Below, piece by piece: positions 15,816 to 24,420 of a DNA stretch of 38,403 nucleotides. Made by a program: the position numbers and the translations under genes. This stretch comes from Verrucomicrobia bacterium UBA1629 (GTDB lineage: Bacteria; Verrucomicrobiota; Kiritimatiellia; RFP12; UBA1067), in assembly GCA_002321305.1 (NCBI GenBank), contig DCMF01000080.1:36395-74797 (forward strand). The letters are read 5' to 3'. Within the stretch, counting starts at the first letter, position 1, and each line of letters begins with the position of its first letter. The notes below the pieces were generated by a model. That model was not told where the DNA came from, made no database searches, and worked only from the letters and a program-made list of their open reading frames with translations.

Positions 15816-16647
15816 CGTCGAACGCCCTCCCGCCCGAAAGAAAATCCAGCAGCGAACGTCCCGCCGCCCCCGGAACATAGGCCAGCGCATGCAGCAGGAT
15901 ATGCAGCGACATCTTCTTGGCACAGACCAGCCGCGGCCAAACGCCCGCGCACGTCCCCGCCAACGCCGTGCACATGAGCCTCCGAGAGGCGAACCCTTCG
16001 CGGACACGTCGCCAGCCCCCGTTGCGCGCACAGCCCTGCGAACGATCCGTGTGGCGATACCACGACCGAACCCCCGTCTGCACCGTCTTCGCACGGGCAA
16101 AGGCCCCGCACGTGAAGACAAGATCCTCGTAGTTCATCAGGTTCGGGAAGCGCAGGTCTCCGATCGCCGACCTGCGGTAAATCGCATTCCAGACCAGCAG
16201 ATTTCCGACCAACGGCTGAAACAGGCGTCTCCGTGCCACAGCCTCGTCGAGATCATGCGTCCCGGCCGGGCCGAGCGACGTCACGATATCCGCCGTGGCG
16301 TCCTTGAGGCGCACGAGCGCATCGGCGTCCAAGGTGTCGTCGGCGTCAACGAACACGAGATAGTCGCCCGTGGCCCGTTCGATGCCAAAGTTCCGCGCCG
16401 GCCCGGGACCCGGCCCGCCTCGGTCGCACGGCCAGTTAGCGAACGGGACGATGCGTCCATCCCTCGCGGCATACTCGTCAACAATGAAATCAGTCTTGTC
16501 GTGGCTGCCGCCATTGACGCACAGGATCTCCACGCCCCGCGTCGCGTCAACCGCCGCGAGGGCGTCAGCCGCCGCAATCACCGACTCGATGCACGTCCGA
16601 AAGGTGTCGCGGTTCTGGGCATAGGGAATGACGACGGAAAACCTCAT
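15808..16647 (-). CDS. GT2-family glycosyltransferase
   Basis: 279 residues from ATG 16647, with GGAGGGG at suitable spacing. MRFSVVIPYAQNRDTFRTC is the GT-A nucleotide-binding start, GPGPARNFGIERATGDYLVF and VDADDTLD (DxD) complete the donor site, and NYEDLVFTCGAF is a conserved ED motif of the acceptor side. It probably adds one sugar to a lipid-linked intermediate at the inner membrane. Its stop overlaps the next start by 8 nt. Confidence 0.9.
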   Translation of the reverse strand: MRFSVVIPYAQNRDTFRTCIESVIAAADALAAVDATRGVEILCVNGGSHDKTDFIVDEYAARDGRIVPFANWPCDRGGPGPGPARNFGIERATGDYLVFVDADDTLDADALVRLKDATADIVTSLGPAGTHDLDEAVARRRLFQPLVGNLLVWNAIYRRSAIGDLRFPNLMNYEDLVFTCGAFARAKTVQTGVRSWYRHTDRSQGCARNGGWRRVREGFASRRLMCTALAGTCAGVWPRLVCAKKMSLHILLHALAYVPGAAGRSLLDFLSGGRAFDDE

Positions 16648-16657
16648 GCGCCCCTCC

Positions 16658-17809
16658 TCACGCCTTGAGCAAGACATCCGCGATCCGCTCGGCCGCGTGC
16701 CCGTCCCAGAGTTCGGGACGCGACGCGCGGCGCGGGGCGTCGATCTGCGCCCGGTACGCCGCGCGGATCTTCTCCACGGCATTGCCCACGAGAATGGACG
16801 CGCCGCCGTTCTCCATGAGCGTGACGGGACGCTCCGTGTTCCACCGCATCGTGAGGCACGGCGTACCGAGGACGCAGCACTCTTCCTGAAGGCCGCCCGA
16901 ATCCGTCAGGAAGAGCCGCGCCCCCATGTTGAGCCGCAGCATCGCATGATAGCCGAGCGGATTCACCGGCACCACGTTCGGGTGCTCGACGACCTCTCGC
17001 CAAAGCCCGAACGCCTCCAGCATTTTCCGCGTGCGCGGATGGACGGCCCAGACGAGCGGATGCTCGGAGGCCACTTCGTCCAGGAAGAACCGCACGGCCG
17101 GCACGAGCGTGTCCGCCTGATCGACGTTGCTCGGCCGATGCAGCGTGACCGCGACGTAGGCGTCGTCCCTCAGCGGCGGGACGCTGCGTCCCGTCGACGC
17201 GGCATCGCCGCCCTCGGTTATCAGGTTCTCCCGGACGATCTCGTTCAGATCCAGCGTCTCCGCCTTTTCGCGCTCGCGCTCCAGCGTGTCGATCATGATG
17301 TTGCCGACAAACTTGATCTTGCCGTCCGGCACGCCTTCCGCCCGGAGGTTCGCGTCGCTCAGCCGGTCCGGCGTGAACAGGAGATCGGACAGCCTGTCCG
17401 TGACGAGTCGGTTGACCTCCTCCGGCATGTCCATGTCCCGACTGCGCAGGCCCGCCTCGACATGGGCGCAGCGGACATGTTCCTTCTTGGCCGTGATCGA
17501 GCAGGCGATGGTCGCGTTCACGTCACCGAAGACAACCACCCAATCGGGCTTCTCCTCGCGCAAGACCTTCTCGAAGGCCATCATCGTCTTGCCGACCTGC
17601 TCGGCGTGCGACCCGGAGCCGATGCCGAGGTTGATGTCCGGGTTCGGGATGTCCAGCTCGCGGAAGAACTGTTCGCTCATGCGCACGTCATAGTGCTGCC
17701 CCGTATGGACGAGCAGGTGTTCGACTTCCTGGTAGGTCTTGAGCGCCCGGCAGAGCGGCGCGACCTTCATGAAGTTCGGACGCGCCCCGACAACGGAGAT
17801 GATTTTCAT
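16658..17809 (-). CDS. wecB: UDP-N-acetylglucosamine 2-epimerase
   Basis: 383 residues, the full family length. Motifs: VVGARPNFMKVAP (6-18), HTGQHYDVRMSEQFF, VFGDVNATIA, HVEAGLRSRDMDMPEEVNR, and TDSGGLQEE near residue 285 for UDP binding. It interconverts UDP-GlcNAc and UDP-ManNAc, a precursor for enterobacterial-common-antigen-like and capsular glycans. Its ATG overlaps the previous stop (ATGA). This implies a ManNAc-derived residue in the glycan made by this operon. Confidence 0.95.
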   Translation of the reverse strand: MKIISVVGARPNFMKVAPLCRALKTYQEVEHLLVHTGQHYDVRMSEQFFRELDIPNPDINLGIGSGSHAEQVGKTMMAFEKVLREEKPDWVVVFGDVNATIACSITAKKEHVRCAHVEAGLRSRDMDMPEEVNRLVTDRLSDLLFTPDRLSDANLRAEGVPDGKIKFVGNIMIDTLEREREKAETLDLNEIVRENLITEGGDAASTGRSVPPLRDDAYVAVTLHRPSNVDQADTLVPAVRFFLDEVASEHPLVWAVHPRTRKMLEAFGLWREVVEHPNVVPVNPLGYHAMLRLNMGARLFLTDSGGLQEECCVLGTPCLTMRWNTERPVTLMENGGASILVGNAVEKIRAAYRAQIDAPRRASRPELWDGHAAERIADVLLKA

Positions 17810-19032
17810 TTTACAGTCCTTTCAAGAATCTTGAGGTAATCGGTCGCCTGCCGATCACGGTTGTGAACCTTTGCGATCTTCTCGTAGGCGTTCGCGCCCA
17901 GCGTCCGGCACAGGTCGGGATCGGCGGCGAGCCGCTGGACACACGACACCAGCGACGCGGCGTCGCCCGGCGTCATGTCCAGCCCCGCCCCGGCCTCCAG
18001 GACAAGCCGCTTGGCGAATCCGTCCACGCCCATGATGAGGGGACGCTGGCAGCCGGCGCTCTCGAAGATCTTGCTCGGCATGACCGTCGTGAACAGCTCC
18101 GTCTTCCGCAGATGCACGAGGCTCGCGTCGCTGGAGCAGATCCAGTCCGGCATCCGGCCCTTCGGCTGGCGTCCCGTGAAGACGACGTTGCCGAGTCCGC
18201 GTCGCTTCGCCTCGGCCTCCAGTTCCGCCCGCCGCGCGCCGTCGCCGACGACCACAAAGGCGACCGTGCGCCCCAGCGGCGTCGCGGCGAGGATCTCCGC
18301 CGCGTCCAGCACGACCTCCAGGCCGCACGCCATGCCGACCGTCCCGATGTAGCTCACGACGAACTTGCCCTCCAGCCCCCATTGCTTCAGCAGGGCCTTG
18401 TCCTTCGGCAGCGGACGGTAGACGGCGAGATCCGTGCCGTTCATGACGACAGACATCTTTTCGCGCGGCACGCCCTTCTCCGCGAGACGTTCCCGATAGC
18501 CGTCGCCGACCGTCACGAGCGCGTCGCACGTCCGGTACAGCGCACGTTCCACCCGCTCCAGAAGCCAGTACGCCGGTTTCGGCACGTGCGCCCCGACCGC
18601 GCCCATCGACTCCGGCCAGATGTCGCGGATCTCGACCACCAGCGGCACGTGCCGCAGACGCCTGTACCAAACGCCCGCGTAGCCGCAGAAGATCTGCGGA
18701 CTCGTCGCGATCACGACATCCGGCTTCGGCAGGCGCAAAGCCGCCCGAAGCGCCTGGACGAAATACGAGACGTAGTTCAGCATCCGCCGGACGGCGCCCC
18801 TGTTCGCGGCCAGATAGACCTTGACGCGCTCGACCGTGACGCCGTTGACGACTTCGCGCGTGCGCCGGTTCGCGTACCCGTCATAGACGACGCCGCTCGG
18901 CACGTTCGGCGGACACGTGACGACCGTGACGTCGTGTCCGGCCTTCGCCCACCGTTCGCACAGCGCGCTCACGCGGGTTGCCGGCGCATTCCCCTCCGGC
19001 GTGTAGTAGTGGCTGAAAAACAGGATCTTCAT
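17806..19032 (-). CDS. GT4-family glycosyltransferase (WbuB-like)
   Basis: 408 residues. MKILFFSHYYTPEGNAPATR has the acceptor-binding loop of the WbuB/fucosaminyltransferase-like subgroup. EIRDIWPESM in the middle and the C-terminal FESAGCQRPLIMGVDG complete a GT-B enzyme. Many relatives transfer N-acetylated amino sugars, which fits the WecB neighbour. It overlaps both adjacent genes by 4 nt. The substrate remains an inference. Confidence 0.88.
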   Translation of the reverse strand: MKILFFSHYYTPEGNAPATRVSALCERWAKAGHDVTVVTCPPNVPSGVVYDGYANRRTREVVNGVTVERVKVYLAANRGAVRRMLNYVSYFVQALRAALRLPKPDVVIATSPQIFCGYAGVWYRRLRHVPLVVEIRDIWPESMGAVGAHVPKPAYWLLERVERALYRTCDALVTVGDGYRERLAEKGVPREKMSVVMNGTDLAVYRPLPKDKALLKQWGLEGKFVVSYIGTVGMACGLEVVLDAAEILAATPLGRTVAFVVVGDGARRAELEAEAKRRGLGNVVFTGRQPKGRMPDWICSSDASLVHLRKTELFTTVMPSKIFESAGCQRPLIMGVDGFAKRLVLEAGAGLDMTPGDAASLVSCVQRLAADPDLCRTLGANAYEKIAKVHNRDRQATDYLKILERTVK

Positions 19033-20501
19033 GTGTCCGCCCTGCGTATCGTATATTCAAGGTCGCCGCCGCCAAACCGCCTGGCGACGCACCGCCCCTT
19101 CTCCAGCTTGCCGAACGCGACGGCATATTCAAACGCCTCGTCCGTGCGTCCGCTTCCGTCACCGAGGGCGCCGCCCAGCGCCAGCCCGCTGTCCGCAAAC
19201 GCCGACGTCACGTGGACCCGCGTGACGCACGCGCCCGTGCCCGCGACCTGCTCGACAACCGTCAGGCCGTTGGGTGACAGCCGAAACTCCCGCCCGACAG
19301 CAATGCCGTAGCCGTCATGTGCGGCGACGATGCGCCCCGGCTCGACGGTGCGCGCGACGATCCGCGCCCGCGCGCCGACGCGGTGCGAAGACCAGACTTC
19401 GCTGGAGTCTCGTCCGTCGACCGCGACGACATTGTGCGCCGCCGTGCTGCGCTCGAACGCCCGCCGCGCGCCGCGATATTCGCTCGTTCCTGCGTCCGTC
19501 ACGACCTTGCGCCCCTTATAGTACAGCTCATACGTCAGCGTGTCGGCATGGGCATGGCCGGGCTGGTAGTCGGGACCGATCGGCGCGGCATCGACGAACA
19601 GCACGAAATCGCCCGCCGTCAGCCGCGCGTAGCCCGTCCGGGGGAAGTCGGCGAACGATTCCGCATCGGCCGTTTCCACGCCCAACGCGCGCGCCGCCGC
19701 GCGCAACCACGCCGTCGGCTTTGCGATGCCGTCCGCCGCGTCGTTGAAGAGCGCAATCTTGCCGTCCGGTCCGGTCAGGTTGACGAGGTAGCGGAACATT
19801 CGGACGGCAATCGGCTTCAGCCACGCGACGTCCGTCCCGCAGAGGCGCATCACGTCCAGCACGTCCTCCAGGACGATTGCGTGGTACATCACGCTCCGCT
19901 CGAAATGCCCACCGTCCGGCAGCACCTGCTCGTCGAGCTGCGCCCGGTAAAGCCGCAGCCACCGCGTGGCGTCGCGTCCAAGGCAGCGGCTGCCGAGAAT
20001 GAGGGCCTTGAGGTTCGCCAAGAGATGATTGGCTTGAATATGCCATTCGACATGGCGTTCCAGCCACGCCACCTGTTCCGCCAACGAGGCAAGCTGATGC
20101 GGGGTCGGCTCATTCCGCTCCAGCCATTTCACCCAGTTGGCGATTCGGAGGCTCGTCGGGTACGGATCCCATCCCGGCGCACTACCGCGCGGGTTTTCGG
20201 CAATCCAGCGTTCAATCAGCGCCCGTGCCGACGGTTCACCCGCAAGCGGGAGGGGCGCGCTTGTCGTGACCAAGCAGTCGAAATAATGCAAGTTGTAGCG
20301 CCAGAGCAGGTCGAGCGAGGTGTCGTTCCAGCCCTTCGGCGTCGCCGTCAGGTTCAAGAACGTAAATGCGGGCAGCTCGTGCTTCGCCGTCGGCGCGAGC
20401 CGGCGAATCTCCCACCGCCGCTGAACCCGCCGCCAGACCTGATACCAGATTTGGCGGGGCTTCAGCCACCGAACCGTTCGGCAAAACCGCCCGACGTTCA
20501 T
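19029..20501 (-). CDS. Heparinase II/III-like protein of polysaccharide clusters
   Basis: 490 residues from ATG 20501, with start and previous stop overlapping as TGATG. An N-terminal helical (alpha/alpha toroid) part includes WHIQANHLLANLKALILG. The C-terminal beta-sandwich has the family signature GHAHADTLTYELYYKGRKVV followed by DAGTSEY. Known heparinase II/III enzymes are polysaccharide lyases. Members next to bi-domain oxidoreductases and glycosyltransferases occur in many exopolysaccharide clusters, where they may trim or modify uronate-containing glycan. No signal peptide is visible, so its compartment is unclear. Confidence 0.85.
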   Translation of the reverse strand: MNVGRFCRTVRWLKPRQIWYQVWRRVQRRWEIRRLAPTAKHELPAFTFLNLTATPKGWNDTSLDLLWRYNLHYFDCLVTTSAPLPLAGEPSARALIERWIAENPRGSAPGWDPYPTSLRIANWVKWLERNEPTPHQLASLAEQVAWLERHVEWHIQANHLLANLKALILGSRCLGRDATRWLRLYRAQLDEQVLPDGGHFERSVMYHAIVLEDVLDVMRLCGTDVAWLKPIAVRMFRYLVNLTGPDGKIALFNDAADGIAKPTAWLRAAARALGVETADAESFADFPRTGYARLTAGDFVLFVDAAPIGPDYQPGHAHADTLTYELYYKGRKVVTDAGTSEYRGARRAFERSTAAHNVVAVDGRDSSEVWSSHRVGARARIVARTVEPGRIVAAHDGYGIAVGREFRLSPNGLTVVEQVAGTGACVTRVHVTSAFADSGLALGGALGDGSGRTDEAFEYAVAFGKLEKGRCVARRFGGGDLEYTIRRADT

Positions 20502-22726
20502 CACACGGCTTCGCTTTCCCCGCTCTTCACGGCCTTCAAGATCGCGAACGTCGCCCGCGTCACGTTCTCGATCTCGCGCCAGGCGATCGGCATCGCCGCG
20601 CCCGCCCGAACCGCCGCGACGGTCGCGGCCAGCTCCTCGGCAAAGCCCTTCTGCTGCCGCCCCTTGAGCTTGCGCCGGCCCAGCTTGCCCGAGCAGACGG
20701 TCGTGCAGAAGTTGTCCATCACCGCCGTCGAGCCTTCGCCGTGAATCTCGCAACGCTCCTTAGGCAACGACGTGTCGCCCAAGGCCACGTATTCCAGCGC
20801 CCCGACGCTGCCGTCCGCAAACTGCAGATTGACGCTGATCGAGTCTTCCGGCGTCTCGGCGGCGTTGGCCGTCTGGATGCACATGGCCTGAACACGCGCC
20901 ACGGGCGCACCGCAGACGTAGCTCATGAAGTCGATGAAATGGCAGCCCTCGCCGACCATGCGCCCGCCGCCGACGGACGGATTCTGGATCCACACATCCT
21001 TCGGAATCTGCCCTGCGTTGACGCGGTAGTGCATGACGAGCGGCAGCGTGCGCCGAGCGAAGTACTCCTTCAGCAGCTTCGCATGCGGACTGAACCGACG
21101 GTTGAATCCAACCATGATCCTGGTTAGCCGTGTAGAACGTGTAGAACGTGTAGAATTTTCTGCGTACGCGACAGATTCGCCAACGCCATTCATCAGTTCG
21201 TCCAGCTGCGCCTCGTCGAGGCAGAGCGGCTTCTCGGTGAAGACGTACCTGTCCGCCGCGACGGCCGCCGCGATCTGTCCGGCGTGAAGGTCGTGGCGCG
21301 TCGTCACCATGACGAGCTGCGTCTCCGCATCCTTCAGCACCTCGGCCTGATCCGTCGCCGCGAACGCGAAGCCCTCCTTCCGGCCCGTCTCGCCGCAGCT
21401 CATGCCGCTCGCCGTGCAGATGCCGCGCAGCCGCACGCCGGACGTCTTCTTCAGCGTCGGCAGCAGCACGGCCTTGGCGAAGTTCCCGCAGCCGATGAAG
21501 CTCACGCCGACCGTCTCGACAGGAGAGGCGGCACGCGCACGGCACAGCGTGAAATCGACGCGCCGCTTCGGGAGGGGCGCGCTCGACCCCGTCCGCTCAC
21601 CCGCCGCATCCGCCGCGCCATAGTCGAGGACGATGCCGAGATACGGCTCCTTTCGCACGCCCAGCAGCAGCTGGTAGGCGTCGAGCGCGTCGTCGAACGG
21701 AAATCGATGCGTGACAAGCCGCGACGGCGTGACCTTGCCCTCGGCGACAAGCTGCAGGAACGCCGCCATGTTGCGCTGCTCCGTCCAGCGCACGTAGCCG
21801 AACGGATAGTCGACGCCCTGCTCCTCGTAGACGGGATCGTACCGTCCCGGCCCATACGAACAGCTCAAACGGAAGTCGATCTCCTTCTTGTAGTAGGCGT
21901 CGCGCGGCAGGTTCATGCCGACAAGCCCCGTCGCCACGACGCGCCCCTTCTGCCGGCAGATCTCCGCCGCCACGGTCACGGGCTCGTCGGAACGCGTCGC
22001 CGCCGTGATGAGGACGGCATCGACGCCGTGCCCGCCGGAGAACGACAGGGCTTCGCCGGACAGGTTGCCGCTCACGGCGCGGTCGCAGCCGAGGTCTTCG
22101 GCCAACTTGCACCGCGCGGCGTTCGGATCGAAGCCGACGACGCGGCAGCCGCTCGCCTTGAGCATCTGGACGGCGAGAATGCCCATCAGCCCCAGCCCGA
22201 TGACCGCGACCGTCTCGCCCAGCCGAACGTCGCACTGGCGAACGCCCTGCAGCGCGATCGCGCCGACCGTCGCGCACGCGGCGTCCGCGAAGGAGACGCC
22301 ATCGGGAATCTTCGCGAGCAAGTTGCGCGGCACGGCATCGTACTCGGCATGGTTGGCGAATCCGGCGCCGCCGCACGCCACGCGGTCGCCGACGGCGAAG
22401 CCGCTGTCGCGTCCGGCCTCGACGACGACGCCCGCACTGGAGTAGCCGAGCGGAATCGGCTGGTCGAGCTTCGCCTGCACCTTCTCCAGCGTCGCGAAGA
22501 CGCCCTCGGTCTTCATCTTGCGCAAGACCTTCCTGACCTGATCGGGCATCTGCAGGGCCTTGCCGACCAGGCCCTTCTTGGCGAATTCGGCGAGCATGCG
22601 CTCTGTCCCCGCACTCACGAAGCTCGCCGCCGTCTTCACGACCGCGCCCTTCGCCCGGCACAGCGGCGCCGGCACCTCCGCAAGCCACATCTCGCCGGTC
22701 TTGAACGACTGTAGAATCTGTTTCAC
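20501..22726 (-). CDS. Bi-domain oxidoreductase (zinc-type dehydrogenase plus Gfo/Idh/MocA)
   Basis: 741 residues from GTG 22726 (VKQILQSFKTGEMWLAEVP). The first half is a medium-chain dehydrogenase: GYSSAGVVVEAG and NAD-binding VAVIGLGLMGILAVQM. The second half is a Gfo/Idh/MocA enzyme: FIGCGNFAKAVLLPTL, FTEKPLCLDE (EKP motif), VGFNRRFSPH and VGEGCHFIDF. This fused architecture is known and is typically found with heparinase II/III-like genes in surface-polysaccharide loci, presumably oxidising a nucleotide-linked or glycan sugar. The frame is open to 22822, but that stretch overlaps a 32-bp palindrome of the leader. It is the first gene behind leader copy 1. A Ser-Thr-Arg repeat insert sits before VGFNRRF. 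Confidence 0.88.
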   Translation of the reverse strand: MKQILQSFKTGEMWLAEVPAPLCRAKGAVVKTAASFVSAGTERMLAEFAKKGLVGKALQMPDQVRKVLRKMKTEGVFATLEKVQAKLDQPIPLGYSSAGVVVEAGRDSGFAVGDRVACGGAGFANHAEYDAVPRNLLAKIPDGVSFADAACATVGAIALQGVRQCDVRLGETVAVIGLGLMGILAVQMLKASGCRVVGFDPNAARCKLAEDLGCDRAVSGNLSGEALSFSGGHGVDAVLITAATRSDEPVTVAAEICRQKGRVVATGLVGMNLPRDAYYKKEIDFRLSCSYGPGRYDPVYEEQGVDYPFGYVRWTEQRNMAAFLQLVAEGKVTPSRLVTHRFPFDDALDAYQLLLGVRKEPYLGIVLDYGAADAAGERTGSSAPLPKRRVDFTLCRARAASPVETVGVSFIGCGNFAKAVLLPTLKKTSGVRLRGICTASGMSCGETGRKEGFAFAATDQAEVLKDAETQLVMVTTRHDLHAGQIAAAVAADRYVFTEKPLCLDEAQLDELMNGVGESVAYAENSTRSTRSTRLTRIMVGFNRRFSPHAKLLKEYFARRTLPLVMHYRVNAGQIPKDVWIQNPSVGGGRMVGEGCHFIDFMSYVCGAPVARVQAMCIQTANAAETPEDSISVNLQFADGSVGALEYVALGDTSLPKERCEIHGEGSTAVMDNFCTTVCSGKLGRRKLKGRQQKGFAEELAATVAAVRAGAAMPIAWREIENVTRATFAILKAVKSGESEAV
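21130..21159. repeat. In-frame 9-bp microsatellite (GTGTAGAAC unit)
   Basis: The plus strand carries GTGTAGAAC, GTGTAGAAC, GTGTAGAAT in tandem. On the coding strand this reads Ser-Thr-Arg repeated, giving NSTRSTRSTRLTR between the EKP helix and the VGFNRRF strand of the Gfo/Idh half, where relatives have a short loop. Being a multiple of three it can vary in copy number without frameshift. The shared stretch TTAGCCGTGTAGA recurs, inverted, at 23190-23202. Confidence 0.8.
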
Positions 22727-22790
22727 GTTCGCACATTGCCGCGTCAAGTGGAGGGGCGAGGCGACGCGAATGACGCGGCCTGAAAGACGC

Positions 22791-22822
22791 GTGCCTCGTT
22801 CGAGATATCTCCAACGAGGCAC
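22791..22822. repeat. 32-bp palindrome in leader copy 1
   Basis: GTGCCTCGTT and AACGAGGCAC arms enclose a second palindrome GAGATATCTC, with only the two junction positions unpaired. It lies 65 nt before the GTG start at 22726. The same palindrome with one changed inner base lies 64 nt before the GTG of the second operon. Confidence 0.85.
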
Positions 22823-22919
22823 GGATCTGCTTTTCTTTCAAGATGCAACGAACAGGTGCGCAAAGCGGACGTATCAAGGGAAAGGCAGAACTGCCGTCCC
22901 ACGACGCCAACCTGCACAG

Positions 22920-23116
22920 CCACATTCTTTGTCTCGTGAAGTGAAAATTACCAGTTTTCGTCGGAAACAAAAAAATGCGCTTACGCACATTTGATGATGG
23001 CGACACGGCTCTTGTGCAAGCGCATGCCGCCGATATCAAAGATCAACGTCCGCGAGTTCCCCCGCGAACGGTTGTAGTATACCATAATTCCGCCGAATCA
23101 GGCTGAAGGCGAAGTC
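22920..23116 (-). repeat. Direct repeat DR1 (conserved part of leader)
   Basis: About 197 nt matching 35905-36100 with roughly 15 differences and one 1-nt length change, by eye. Both copies have the same orientation. It covers the promoter, terminator and the stretch just after it. A 43-codon plus-strand frame (22975-23106) is open in both copies, but half of the base changes alter amino acids and it lacks a ribosome-binding site, so the repeat is treated as non-coding. Confidence 0.9.
22969..22992 (-). terminator. Intrinsic terminator inside leader copy 1
   Basis: The minus strand reads AAATGTGC, loop GTAA, GCGCATTT, then TTTT: an 8-bp stem with a GNRA-type tetraloop and a U-run. It lies about 75-100 nt after the predicted start, well before the first gene. 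Unmodified polymerase would release an RNA of about 100 nt here. Confidence 0.7.
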
Positions 23117-23211
23117 GGTTTGCCAGTCTCAAGCCAACTCGATTGCAGATCTTTCACCCCCGTCTTCCCTTCTCCAATTCTACAACTCTACACGGCTAAA
23201 ACCGTCTCTCA

Positions 23212-24420
23212 TTACTGCCTTGCAAAGCCCAGACGCGACGGGCAAGACTTTCCATAGAGCCCCTGTACAAATTCACGGCAGGAGAGGGCCTGAACACCGC
23301 TTCCTGCTGTCGGCACACGAAGGGTTGCCTCGTTTGGCTTGTAAATCAACTGCATGGCCACGTCGAGGCCATCCGACGCAAACGCCTTGGCAAGCCTACG
23401 CATAGGCTCGCTCATTTGAGGCGAGATCGTCGCGGATGTCTTGCATTCGGCAAGCGTGACCGTGCCCGCATGAGACGCAACGACCAGATCAACCTCCAGC
23501 CCCTGCTCATCACGGAAATAATAGACGTCCCCTTCCTCGGCCCGTGCCCACTGGGACTTCAGCGTCTCCGAAATGACAAAGCCTTCGAAGATCGCCCCGT
23601 AGAATGGCGAACGGACAAGTTCCTCGCGACTTTGGATGCCGAGCAAATGGCAAACGAGGCCGGAATCCAGGAAATACAGCTTAGGCGTCTTCACCAGACG
23701 CTTTCCGGCATTCCGAAAGTAAGGATAGACAAGCTTGACGATGCCGGAAATCTCCAACACGCCGATCCATTCCGTCAGAGTCGGCACGGACACCCCAAGG
23801 GGAGATGCCATGGCCGTCTTGTTCAGCATCTGCCCGTGCCGCGTGGCAAGGACTTTCAGAAAGCGATGGAACACAGACAGGTTGCGGACGGCTAATATCG
23901 AGCGGACATCTCGCTCAAGGTAGGTCTGCACATATGAAGAGAACCAGAGTGTGCGACCCGACCCCGCCGTCAAGGCCTCTGGGTACCCGCCTGTAAAAGC
24001 ATTCACCCGGGAGTCTTCATAACTTGAGAACGGAGCCAATCGCAGGATCGCCGCACGGCCGGCCATGGACTCACTTACACCATCCATCAGCAACGATTCC
24101 TGCGACCCTGTCAGAATCCACTGCCCGTTGACATCTGGTTGCGCATCAATGCGGGAACGGATATAGGCGAACAGTTCCGGCGCCTGCTGGACTTCATCGA
24201 TGATGACAGGCAATTTCAGCTCGTCAAGGAAACTGCGCGGATCATCTTTGACCAACTGGAGGATGTCGGGATCTTCCAATTGTACATAGGTGGCCTTGGG
24301 GAAGAGATGCCTTAGGAGAAAGGTCTTCCCGGCTCGACGCGGTCCAGTTAGGACAATGGAAGGAAACTGTGCCAAGGCACAGACAATCGCCGATTCAATC
24401 GACCTTTCTACGATTTTCAT
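23212..24420 (-). CDS. AAA ATPase with C-terminal DUF4143 domain (first of two)
   Basis: 402 residues from ATG 24420. Walker A TGPRRAGKTFLLRHLF (25-40), Walker B-like PVIIDEVQQAPEL (about 90-102), sensor ILTGSQES, and R-rich YLERDVRSI mark the AAA_14 ATPase. The C-terminal half is DUF4143, with EVDLVVASHAGTVTLAECKTSA, a degenerate PD-(D/E)XK site (E-V-D ... E-C-K). Such proteins are abundant and poorly understood; roles in mobile elements or defence have been proposed. A TATAAT box lies 7 nt before the ATG, so the mRNA is probably leaderless. GC content is lower than in the flanking polysaccharide operon. Confidence 0.88.
   Translation of the reverse strand: MKIVERSIESAIVCALAQFPSIVLTGPRRAGKTFLLRHLFPKATYVQLEDPDILQLVKDDPRSFLDELKLPVIIDEVQQAPELFAYIRSRIDAQPDVNGQWILTGSQESLLMDGVSESMAGRAAILRLAPFSSYEDSRVNAFTGGYPEALTAGSGRTLWFSSYVQTYLERDVRSILAVRNLSVFHRFLKVLATRHGQMLNKTAMASPLGVSVPTLTEWIGVLEISGIVKLVYPYFRNAGKRLVKTPKLYFLDSGLVCHLLGIQSREELVRSPFYGAIFEGFVISETLKSQWARAEEGDVYYFRDEQGLEVDLVVASHAGTVTLAECKTSATISPQMSEPMRRLAKAFASDGLDVAMQLIYKPNEATLRVPTAGSGVQALSCREFVQGLYGKSCPSRLGFARQ

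Larger units (their letters stand above)
22727..23081 (-). promoter_or_regulatory. Polysaccharide-operon leader, copy 1
   Basis: A transcript leader of about 343 nt (predicted start 23069) to the GTG at 22726. In transcript order it has: extended -10 TGGTATACT (hexamer 23081-23076); a folded segment including GGCGGCA pairing with TGTCGCC; an intrinsic terminator at 22992-22969; a conserved 50-nt stretch to 22920; a variable-sequence hairpin at 22884-22895 (GGCAG/CTGCC); and a 32-bp palindrome at 22822-22791. Copy 2 upstream of 35714 has the same order and nearly the same spacing. It is probably a conditional terminator/antiterminator region. No regulator gene (NusG/RfaH/LoaP type) lies in the window. 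Confidence 0.7.

Noticed and set aside
22975..23106. 43-codon plus-strand frame open in both leader copies (MRLRTFDDG...)
   Set aside because: Seven of the base changes between copies alter the amino acid, against about two silent ones; there is no ribosome-binding site, and the frame includes the terminator stem. It behaves like non-coding DNA.
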